DNA from: Odiellus spinosus
Lineage: Eukaryota; Arthropoda; Arachnida; Opiliones; Phalangiidae
Direction of reading: 5' to 3'
Length of the DNA stretch: 64,000 nucleotides
Assembly: GCA_963920705.1 (NCBI GenBank)
Contig: OY987240.1
Coordinates: forward strand, 3,540,501-3,604,500
The position numbers were made by a program, and so were the translations under genes. The notes beneath the pieces were generated by a model. That model saw only the letters and a list, made by a program, of their open reading frames with translations. It was not told the origin of the DNA and did not search any database. Shown here one piece after another: positions 53,630-64,000 of this stretch; positions within the stretch are counted from its first letter, which is position 1, and every line of letters starts with the position of its first letter.

Positions 53630-56600
53630 CATCAATCGAAAAACATCAATCGAAAAACTTGATTCGAAAAACTTGATTCGAAAAACATCATTCGAAAAAC
53701 ATCATTCGAAAAACATCATTCGAAAAACATCATTCGAAAAACATCATTCGAAAAACATCATTCGAAAAACATCATTCGAAAAACATGATTCAAAAACATC
53801 ATTCGAAGAACATCATTCGAAAAACATCATTCGAAAAACATCATTCGAAAAATATCAATCGAAAAACTTGATTCGAAAAACATCATTCGAAAAACATCAT
53901 TCGAAAAACATCATTCGAAAAACATCATTCGAAAAACGACATTCGAAAAACATCATTCGAAAAACATCATTCGAAAAACATCATTCAAAAAACATCATTC
54001 GAAAAACATCATTCGAAAAACATCAATCGAAAAACATCAATCGAAAAACTTGATTCGAAAAACTTGATTCGAAAAACATCATTCGAAAAACATCATTCGA
54101 AAAACATCATTCGAAAAACATCATTCGAAAAACATCATTCGAAAAACATCAATCGAAAAACTTGATTCGAAAAACATCATTCGAAAAACATCATTCGAAA
54201 AACATCATTCGAAAAACATCATTCGAAAAACGACATTCGAAAAACATCATTCGAAAAACATCATTCGAAAAACATCATTCAAAAAACATCACTCGAAATA
54301 CATCATTCGAAAAACATCATTCGAAAAACATCAATCGAAAAACATCAATCGAAAAACTTGAGTCGAAAAACTTGATTCGAAAAACATCATTCGAAAAACA
54401 TCATTCGAAAAACATCATTCGAAAAACATCATTCGAAAAACATCATTCGAAAAACATCAATCGAAAAACTCGATTCGAAAAACATCATTCGAAAAACATC
54501 ATTCGAAAAACATCATTCGAAAAACATCATTCGAAAAACGACAATCGGAAAACATCATTCGAAAAACATCATTCGAAAAACATCATTCAAAAAACATCAT
54601 TCGAAAAACATCATTCGAAAAACATCATTCGAAAAACATCATTCGAAAAACATCATTCGAAAAACCTCAATCGAAAAACTTGATTCGAAAAACATCATTC
54701 GAAAAACATCATTCGAAAAACATCATTCGAAAAACGACATTCGAAAAACATCATTCGAAAAACATCATTCGAAAAACATCATTCAAAAACATCATTCGAA
54801 AAACATCATTCGAAAAACATCAATCGAAAAACATCAATCGAAAAACTTGATTCGAAAAACTTGATTCGAAAAACATCATTCGAAAAACATCATTCGAAAA
54901 ACATCATTCGAAAAACATCATTCGAAAAACATCATTCGAAAAACATCATTCGAAAAACATCATTCGAAAAACATCATTCGAAAAACATGATTCAAAAACA
55001 TCATTCGAAGAACATCATTCGAAAAACATCATTCGAAAAACATCATTCGAAAAACATCATTCGAAAAATATCAATCGAAAAACTTGATTCGAAAAACATC
55101 ATTCGAAAAACATCATTCGAAAAACATCATTCGAAAAACATCATTCGAAAAACGACATTCGAAAAACATCATTCGAAAAACATCATTCGAAAAACATCAT
55201 TCAAAAAACATCATTCGAAAAACATCATTCGAAAAACATCAATCGAAAAACATCAATCGAAAAACTTGATTCGAAAAACTTGATTCGAAAAACATCATTC
55301 GAAAAACATCATTCGAAAAACATCATTCGAAAAACATCATTCGAAAAACATCATTCGAAAAACATCAATCGAAAAACTTGATTCGAAAAACATCATTCGA
55401 AAAACATCATTCGAAAAACATCATTCGAAAAACATCATTCGAAAAACATCATTCGAAAAACGACATTCGAAAAACATCATTCGAAAAACATCATTCGAAA
55501 AACATCATTCAAAAAACATCACTCGAAATACATCATTCGAAAAACATCATTCGAAAAACATCAATCGAAAAACATCAATCGAAAAACTTGATTCGAAAAA
55601 CTTGATTCGAAAAACATCATTCGAAAAACATCATTCGAAAAACATCATTCGAAAAACATCATTCGAAAAACATCATTCGAAAAACATCAATCGAAAAACT
55701 TGATTCGAAAAACATCATTCGAAAAACATCATTCGAAAAACATCATTCGAAAAACATCATTCGAAAAACATCATTCGAAAAACATCAATCGAAAAACTCG
55801 ATTCGAAAAACATCATTCGAAAAACATCATTCGAAAAACATCATTCGAAAAACATCATTCGAAAAACGACAATCGGAAAACATCATTCGAAAAACATCAT
55901 TCGAAAAACATCATTCAAAAAACATCATTCGAAAAACATCATTCGAAAAACATCATTCGAAAAACATCATTCGAAAAACATCATTCGAAAATCATCATTC
56001 GAAAAACATCACTCGAAAAACATCATTCGAAAAACTTGATTCGAAAAACATCATTCGAAAAACATCATTCGAAAAAATTCATTCGAAAATCATCATTCGA
56101 AAAACATCACTCGAAAAAAATCATTCGAAAAACTTGATTCGAAAAACATCATTCGAAAAACATCATTCGAAAAACATCAATCGAAAAACTTGATTCGAAA
56201 AACTTGATTCGAAAAACATCATTCGAAAAACATGATTCGAAAAACATCATTCGAAAAACATCATTCGAAAAACATCAATCGAAAAACATCATTCGAAAAA
56301 CATCATTCGAAAAACATCATTCGAAAAACTTGATTCGAAAAACATCATTCGAAAAACATCATTCGAAAAACATCATTCGAAAAACATCATTCGAAAACCA
56401 TCAATCGAAAAACTTGATTCGAAAAACTTGATTCGAAAAACATCATTCGAAAAACATGATTCGAAAAACATCATTCGAAAAACATCATTCGAAAAACATC
56501 AATCGAAAAACATCAATCGAAAAACATCAATCGAAAAACATCATTCGAAAAACTTGATTCGAAAAACTTGATTCGAAAATTATCATTCGAAAAACATGAT

Positions 56601-57237
56601 TCGAAAAACATCATTTGAAAAACATCATTCGAAAAACATCAATCGAAAAACATCAATCGAAAAACATCATTCGAAAAACGACATTCGAAAAACATCATTC
56701 GAAAAACATCATTCGAAAAACATCATTCAAAAAACATCATTCGAAAAACATTATTCGAAAAACATCAATCGAAAAACATCAATCGAAAAACTTGATTCGA
56801 AAAACTTGATTCGAAAAACATCATTCGAAAAACATCATTCGAAAAACATCATTCGAAAAACATCATTCGAAAAACATCATTCGAAAAACCTCAATCGAAA
56901 AACTTGATTCGAAAAACATCATTCGAAAAACATCATTCGAAAAACATCATTCGAAAAACGACATTCGAAAAACATCATTCGAAAAACATCATTCGAAAAA
57001 CATCATTCAAAAACATCATTCGAAAAACATCATTCGAAAAACATCAATCGAAAAACATCAATCGAAAAACTTGATTCGAAAAACTTGATTCGAAAAACAT
57101 CATTCGAAAAACATCATTCGAAAAACATCATTCGAAAAACATCATTCGAAAAACATCATTCGAAAAACATCATTCGAAAAACATCATTCGAAAATCATCA
57201 TTCGAAAAACATCACTCGAAAAACATCATTCGAAAAA
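53630..57237 (+). repeat. 3.6-kb tandem duplication, copy 2 (3,608 bp)
   Basis: Directly abuts copy 1. The right boundary is where an L monomer (57238) replaces the Q found at 53630. The variant CGAAAATTATC at 56579 is shared with copy 1 but not with the older relative near 48.4 kb, and the CAATTG of that relative (near 48,222) is CAATCG in both copies. This supports a recent origin. Confidence 0.92.
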
Positions 57238-57940
57238 CTTGATTCGAAAAACATCATTCGAAAAACATCATTCGAAAAACATCAATCGAAAAACTTGATT
57301 CGAAAAACTTGATTCGAAAAACATCATTCGAAAAACATGATTCGAAAAACATTCGAAAAACATCATTCGAAAAACATCAATCGAAAAACATCATTCGAAA
57401 AAAATCATTCGAAAAACATCATTCGAAAAACTTGATTCGAAAAACATCATTCGAAAAAAATCATTCGAAAAACATCATTCGAAAAACATCATTCAAAAAC
57501 ATCATTCGAAAAACATCATTCGAAAAACATCAATCGAAAAACATCAATCGAAAAACTTGATTCGAAAAACTTGATTCGAAAAACATCATTCGAAAAACAT
57601 CATTCGAAAACCATCATTCGAAAAACATCATTCGAAAAACCTCATTCGAAAAACATCATTCGAAAAACATCATTCGAAAAACATCATTCGAAAAACATCA
57701 TTCGAAAAACATCATTCGAAAAACATCAATCGAAAAACCTGATTCGAAAAACATCATTCGAAAAACATCATTCGAAAAACATCATTCGAAAAACATCATT
57801 TGAAAAACATCATTCGAAAAACATCAATCGAAAAACATCAATCGAAAAACTTGATTCGAAAAACTTGATTCGAAAAACATGATTCGAAAAACATCATTCG
57901 AAAAACATCATTCGAAAAACATCATTCGAAAAACATCATT

Positions 57941-58514
57941 CGAAAATCATCATTCGAAAAACATCAATCGAAAAACTTGATTCGAAAAACATCATTCGAA
58001 AAACATGATTCGAAAAACATCATTCGAAAAACATCATTCGAAAAACATCAATCGAAAAACATCAATCGAAAAACATCAATCGAAAAACATCATTCGAAAA
58101 ACTTGTTTCGAAAAACATCATTCGAAAAACATGATTCAAAAAACATGATTCGAAAAACCTGATTCGAAAAACATCATTCGAAAACCATCATTCGAAAAAC
58201 ATGATTCGAAAAACATGATTCGAAAAACATGATTCGAAAAACATCATTCGAAAAACATCATTCGAAAAACATCATTCGAAAAACATCATTCGAAAAACAT
58301 CATTCGAAAAACATCATTCAAAAAACATCATTCGAAAAACATCAATCGAAAAACATCAATCGAAAAACATCATTCGAAAAACTTGTTTCGTAAAACATCA
58401 TTCGAAAAACATGATTCGAAAAACATGATTCGAAAAACATGATTCGAAAAACATCATTCGAAAACCATCATTCGAAAAACATCATTCGAAAAACATCATT
58501 CGAAAAACATCATT
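57941..58514 (+). repeat. 574-bp tandem duplication, copy 1
   Basis: 41 monomers from CGAAAATCATC to its repeat. CTTGTTTCGTAAAAC at 58382 recurs at 58956. Copy 1 has a private CATGATTCA (CpG to CpA) near 58,137. Confidence 0.88.
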
Positions 58515-59088
58515 CGAAAATCATCATTCGAAAAACATCAATCGAAAAACTTGATTCGAAAAACATCATTCGAAAAACATGATTCGAAAAACATCATTCG
58601 AAAAACATCATTCGAAAAACATCAATCGAAAAACATCAATCGAAAAACATCAATCGAAAAACATCATTCGAAAAACTTGTTTCGAAAAACATCATTCGAA
58701 AAACATGATTCGAAAAACATGATTCGAAAAACCTGATTCGAAAAACATCATTCGAAAACCATCATTCGAAAAACATGATTCGAAAAACATGATTCGAAAA
58801 ACATGATTCGAAAAACATCATTCGAAAAACATCATTCGAAAAACATCATTCGAAAAACATCATTCGAAAAACATCATTCGAAAAACATCATTCAAAAAAC
58901 ATCATTCGAAAAACATCAATCGAAAAACATCAATCGAAAAACATCATTCGAAAAACTTGTTTCGTAAAACATCATTCGAAAAACATGATTCGAAAAACAT
59001 GATTCGAAAAACATGATTCGAAAAACATCATTCGAAAACCATCATTCGAAAAACATCATTCAAAAAACATCATTCGAAAAACATCATT
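58515..59088 (+). repeat. 574-bp tandem duplication, copy 2
   Basis: Directly abuts copy 1. It has CATGATTCG where copy 1 has the CpA change, and a private CATCATTCA near 59,052. Confidence 0.88.
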
Positions 59089-59526
59089 CGAAAAACATCA
59101 TTCGAAAAACATCATTCGAAAAACATGATTCGAAAAACATGATTCGAAAAACATCATTCGAAAAACATCATTCGAAAAACATCATTCGAAAACATCATTC
59201 GAAAAACATTCGAAAACCATCTTTCGAAAAACATGATTCGAAAAACATCATTCGAAAAACATCATTCGAAAAACATCATTCGAAAAACATAATTCGAAAA
59301 ACATCATTCGAAAAACTTGATTCGAAAAACATCATTCGAAAAACATCATTCGAAAAACATCATTCGAAAAACATCATTCGAAAAACATCATTCGAAAAAC
59401 ATCATTCGAAAAACATCATTCGAAAAACATCATTCGAAAAACATCATTCGAAAAACATCAATCGAAAAACATCAATCGAAAAACTTGATTCGAAAAACTT
59501 GATTCGAAAAACATGATTCGAAAAAC

Positions 59527-61835
59527 ATGATTCGAAAAACATCATTCGAAAAACATCATTCGAAAAACATCATTCGAAAAACATCATTCGAAAAACATCA
59601 ATCGAAAAACATCAATCGAAAAACATCAATCGAAAAACATCATTCGAAAAACTTGATTCGAAAAACATCATTCGAAAAACATCATTCGAAAAACATGATT
59701 CGAAAAACATCATTCGAAAACCATCATTCGAAAAAAATCATTCGAAAAACATCATTCGAAAAACATCATTCGAAATACATGATTCAAAAACATCATTCGA
59801 AAAACATCATTCGAAAAACATCATTCGAAAAACATCATTCGAAAAACATCATTCGAAAAACATCAATCGAAAAACTTGATTCGAAAAACATCATTCGAAA
59901 AACATCATTCGAAAAACCTCATTCGAAAAACATCATTCGAAAAACGACATTCGAAAAACATCATTCGAAAAACATCATTCGAAAAACATCATTCGAAAAA
60001 CATCATTCGAAAAACATCAATCGAAAAACATCAATCGAAAAACTTGATTCGAAAAACTTGATTCGAAAAACATCATTCGAAAAACATCATTCGAAAAACA
60101 TCATTCGAAAAACATCATTCGAAAAACATCATTCGAAAAACATCAATCGAAAAACATCAATCGAAAAACTTGATTCGAAAAACATCATTCGAAAAACATC
60201 ATTCGAAAAACATCATTCGAAAAACATCATTCGAAAAACGACATTCGAAAAACATCATTCGAAAAACATCATTCGAAAAACATCATTCAAAAAACATCAT
60301 TCGAAAAACATCATTCGAAAAACATCAATCGAAAAACAACAATCGAAAAACTTGATTCGAAAAACTTGATTCGAAAAACTTGATTCGAAAAACATCATTC
60401 GAAAAACATCATTCGAAAAACATCATTCGAAAAACATCATTCGAAAAACATCATTCGAAAAACATCATTCGAAAAACATCAATCGAAAAACTCGATTCGA
60501 AAAACATCATTCGAAAAACATCATTCGAAAAACATCATTCGAAAAACATCATTTGAAAAACGACATTCGGAAAACATCATTCGAAAAACATCATTCGAAA
60601 AACATCATTCAAAAAACATCATTCGAAAAACATCATTCGAAAAACATCAATCGAAAAACATCAATCGAAAAACTTGATTCGAAAAACTTGATTCGAAAAA
60701 CATCATTCGAAAAACATCATTCGAAAAACATCATTCGAAAAACATCATTCGAAAAACATCATTCGAAAAACATCATTCGAAAAACATCATTCGAAAAACA
60801 TCATTCGAAAAACATCATTCGAAAATCATCATTCGAAAAACATCACTCGAAAAACATCATTCGAAAAACTTGATTCGAAAAACATCATTCGAAAAACATC
60901 ATTCGAAAAACATCAATCGAAAAACTTGATTCGAAAAACTTGATTCGAAAAACATGATTCGAAAAACATGATTCGAAAAACATCATCCGAAAAACATCAT
61001 TCGAAAAACATCAATCGAAAAACATCATTCGAAAAACATCATTCGAAAAACATCATTCGAAATACTTGATTCGAAAAACATCATTCGAAAAACATCATTC
61101 GAAAAACATCATTCGAAAAACATCATTCGAAAAACATCATTCGAAAACCATCAATCGAAAAACTTGATTCGAAAAACTTGATTCGAAAAACATCATTCGA
61201 AAAACATGATTCGAAAAACATCATTCGAAAAACATCATTCGAAAAACATCAATCGAAAAACATCAATCGAAAAACATCAATCGAAAAACATCATTCGAAA
61301 AACTTGATTCGAAAAACTTGATTCGAAAAACATCATTCGAAAAACATGATTCGAAAAACATCATTTGAAAAACATCATTCGAAAAACATCAATCGAAAAA
61401 CATCAATCGAAAAACATCATTCGAAAAACGACATTCGAAAAACATCATTCGAAAAACATCATTCGAAAAACATCATTCAAAAAACATCATTCGAAAAACA
61501 TCATTCGAAAAACATCAATCGAAAAACATCAATCGAAAAACTTGATTCGAAAAACTTGATTCGAAAAACATCATTCGAAAAACATCATTCGAAAAACATC
61601 ATTCGAAAAACATCATTCGAAAAACATCAATCGAAAAACTTGATTCGAAAAACATCATTCGAAAAACATCATTCGAAAAACATCATTCGAAAAACATCAT
61701 TCGAAAAACGACATTCGAAAAACATCATTCGAAAAACATCATTCGAAAAACATCATTCAAAAAACATCATTCGAAAAACATCATTCGAAAAACATCAATC
61801 GAAAAACATCAATCGAAAAACTTGATTCGAAAAAC
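59527..61835 (+). repeat. Region X: GACATTCG family, second tract
   Basis: No gene. GACATTCG near 59,945, 60,239, 60,560 (as GACATTCGG), 61,429 and 61,709. The CATTTG variant near 61,361 followed by Q Q H GACATTCG is the fourth member of the set at 48,430, 53,003 and 56,611. A CATCATCCG monomer sits near 60,979 and a CGAAATACTTG near 61,061. Confidence 0.78.
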
Positions 61836-64000
61836 TTGATTCGAAAAACATCATTCGAAAAACATCATTCGAAAAACATCAGTCGAAAAACATCATTCGA
61901 AAAACATCATTCGAAAAACATCATTCGAAAATCATCATTCGAAAAACATCACTCGAAAAACATCATTCGAAAAACATCATTCGAAAAACTTGATTCGAAA
62001 AACATCATTCGAAAAACATCATTCGAAAAACATCATTCGAAAAACATGATTCGAAAAACATCATTCGAAAAACATCAATCGAAAAACTTGATTCGAAAAA
62101 CTTGATTCGAAAAACATCATTCGAAAAACATGATTCGAAAAACATCATTCGAAAAACATCATTCGAAAAACATCAATCGAAAAACATCAATCGAAAAACA
62201 TCAATCGAAAAACTTGATTCGAAAAACATCATTCGAAAAACATCATTCGAAAAACATCATTCGAAAAACATCATTCGAAAAACATCATTCGAAAATCATC
62301 ATTCGAAAAACATCACTCGAAAAACATCATTCGAAAAACTTGATTCGAAAAACATCATTCGAAAAACATCATTCGAAAAACATCATTCGAAAAACATGAT
62401 TCGAAAAACATGATTCGAAAAACATCATTCGAAAAACATCAATCGAAAAACTTGATTCGAAAAACTTGATTCGAAAAACATCATTCGAAAAACATGACTC
62501 GAAAAACATCATTCGAAAAACATCATTCGAAAAACATCAATCGAAAAACATCAATCGAAAAACATCAATCGAAAAACTTGATTCGAAAAACATCATTCGA
62601 AAAACATGATTCGAAAAACATCATTCGAAAAACATCATTAGAAAAACATCAATCGAAAAACATCAATCGAAAAACATCAATCGAAAAACATTTCGAAAAA
62701 CTTGATTCGAAAAACTTGATTCGAAAAACATCATTCGAAAAACATGATTCGAAAAACATCATTTGAAAAACATCATTCGAAAAACATCATTCGAAAAACA
62801 TGATTCGAAAAACATCATTCGAAAAACATCATTCGAAAAACATCATTCGAAAAACATCATTCGAAAAACATCATTCGAAAAACAACAATCGAAAAACTTG
62901 ATTCGAAAAACATCATTCGAAAAACATCATTCGAAAAACATCATTCGAAAAACATCATTCGAAAAACATCATTCGAAAAACATCATTCGAAAAACATCAA
63001 TCGAAAAACATCAATCGAAAAACTTGATTCGAAAAACTTGATTCGAAAAACATGATTCGAAAAACATCATTCGAAAAACATCATTCGAAAAACATCATTC
63101 GAAAAACATCATTCGAAAATCATCATTCGAAAAACATCACTCGAAAAACATCATTCGAAAAACATCATTCGAAAAACATCATTCGAAAAACATCAATCGA
63201 AAAACTTGATTCGAAAAACATCATTCGAAAAACATCATTCGAAAAACATCATTCGAAAAACATCATTCGAAAAACATCATTCGAAAAACATCATTCGAAA
63301 AACATCATTCGAAAAACATCAATCGAAAAACATCAATCGAAAAACAACAATCGAAAAACATCATTCGAAAAACTTGATTCGAAAAACATCATTCGAAAAA
63401 CATGATTCGAAAAACATGATTCGAAAAACATGATTCGAAAAACATCATTCGAAAAACATCAATCGAAAAACTTGATTCGAAAAACTTGATTCGAAAAACA
63501 TCATTCGAAAAACATGATTCGAAAAACATCATTCGAAAAACATCATTCGAAAAACATCAATCGAAAAACATCAATCGAAAAACATCAATCGAAAAACATC
63601 ATTCGAAAAACTTGATTCGAAAAACATCATTCGAAAAACATGATTCGAAAAACATCATTCGAAAAACCTGATTCGAAAAACATTATTCGAAAACCATCAT
63701 TCGAAAAACATCATTCGAAAAACATGATTCGAAAAACATGATTCGAAAAACATGATTCGAAAAACATCATTCGAAAAACATCAATCGAAAAACTTGATTC
63801 GAAAAACTTGATTCGAAAAACATCACTCGAAAAACATGATTCGAAAAACATCATTCGAAAAACATCATTCGAAAAACATCAATCGAAAAAAAACAATCGA
63901 AAAACATCAATCGAAAAACATCAATCGAAAAACTTGATTCGTAAAACATCATTCGAAAAACATGATTCGAAAAACATGATTCGAAAAACATGATTCGAAA
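61836..64000 (+). repeat. Region XI: return of the region VI family
   Basis: No gene. D and Q Q Q blocks return, with CGAAAATCATC/CATCACTCG, CCTGATTCG, AACCATC and finally the CTTGATTCGTAAAAC landmark at 63933. The block pair at 63486/63808 matches that at 38607/38915 except for one extra monomer. A 12-bp monomer CATTTCGAAAAA is at 62689-62700. The array continues beyond the window. Confidence 0.8.

Larger units (their letters stand above)
57238..59526 (+). repeat. Region IX: CTTGTTTCG / AACCATC block
   Basis: No gene. GACATTCG disappears and CTTGTTTCG, CCTGATTCG and AACCATC return, as in regions III, IV and VII. Irregular monomers are frequent: 11-bp at 57350 and 59207, and 13-bp near 57,492 and 59,188. 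A 574-bp tandem duplication lies inside. Confidence 0.75.
1..64000 (+). repeat. 14-bp satellite DNA array spanning the whole window
   Basis: The whole window is head-to-tail copies of a 14-bp unit, commonest form CATCATTCGAAAAA (H). Frequent relatives are CATGATTCGAAAAA (D), CTTGATTCGAAAAA (L) and CATCAATCGAAAAA (Q). The variable part is CATCATT; CGAAAAA is the constant part. Base 1 falls inside a monomer and the last base also falls inside one, so neither array edge is present. I saw no inverted monomer, no unique insert and no run of unknown bases. Spacings between landmark variants are multiples of 14 after counting visible 11-, 12-, 13- and 15-bp monomers. By unit size this is minisatellite-class, by array length it is satellite DNA. 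A centromeric or heterochromatic role is inference only. Confidence 0.98.

Noticed and set aside
1-64000. CENP-B box
   Set aside because: TTCGAAAAACA fits the first half of the consensus (TTCGnnnnAnn), but the required CGGG is TCAT, TCAA, TGAT or similar in all monomers. I see no CGGG in the window.
1-64000. Heat-shock elements from TTC and GAA triplets
   Set aside because: The element needs nGAAn blocks in alternating orientation every 5 bp. Here TTC and GAA touch without the 2-bp spacer and the next TTC is 8 bp away, so the array does not form it.
1-64000. CRISPR array
   Set aside because: There are no unique spacers between repeats; the unit is 14 bp and fully tandem.
1-64000. Telomeric repeat or telomere-associated G-rich array
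   Set aside because: The unit has no G-runs and does not resemble known short telomere motifs such as TTAGGG, TTAGG or TTTAGGG.
1-64000. Embedded transposon, tRNA, rRNA or unique gene inside the array
   Set aside because: I read through all lines and every stretch resolves into satellite monomers. The longest departures are single off-size monomers of 11 to 15 bp.

Overview
The window is one uninterrupted tandem array of a 14-bp satellite from base 1 to base 64,000. I find no gene, RNA gene, transposon, CRISPR array or unique sequence in it. All monomers lie head-to-tail in the same orientation and none is inverted. The array is cut mid-monomer at both ends, so the true array is larger than the window. 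Such long, gene-free, higher-order satellite points to eukaryotic heterochromatin (centromeric, pericentromeric, subtelomeric or sex-chromosome) read through with long reads. I do not recognise the monomer and cannot name a lineage.

Four monomer types make up nearly everything. H is CATCATTCGAAAAA, D is CATGATTCGAAAAA, L is CTTGATTCGAAAAA and Q is CATCAATCGAAAAA. Each has 4 G/C in 14 bases (about 29% GC), one CpG and one A5 tract. The window holds roughly 4,570 monomers. Rare variant monomers (15-bp GACTAAA forms, 13-bp and 11-bp deletions, single substitutions) act as landmarks and show higher-order repeats (HORs).

Layout by landmark: (I) 1-7.1 kb, HOR of about 1.45 kb with paired 15-bp monomers. 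(II) 7.1-17.0 kb, HORs of 0.77-1.82 kb marked by AAATGATTCG, AATACATTCG and CATCATCCG. (III) 17.0-22.4 kb, CTTGTTTCG/AACCATC family with 378-bp and 1,077-bp duplications. (IV) 22.4-27.8 kb, units of 1.41 and 1.97 kb. (V) 27.8-31.3 kb, an irregular, mutation-rich patch. (VI) 31.3-41.2 kb, a regular 1.05-1.46 kb HOR marked by CTTGATTCGTAAAAC. (VII) 41.2-46.9 kb, a mosaic with a 1,021-bp duplication. (VIII) 46.9-57.2 kb, GACATTCG family ending in two tandem 3.6-kb copies. (IX) 57.2-59.5 kb, a family III/VII-like block with a 574-bp duplication. (X) 59.5-61.8 kb, GACATTCG family again. (XI) 61.8-64.0 kb, return of family VI.

The many open reading frames are by-products of the period. Because 14 is not a multiple of 3, every frame cycles through the same 14-residue peptide, and frames close only where a TGA-bearing D or L monomer falls in frame. 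The interest here is structural and evolutionary: nested duplications, strict 14-bp register, monomer-level slippage and mosaic HOR families. Coordinates of landmarks were read by eye; percent identities were not computed.
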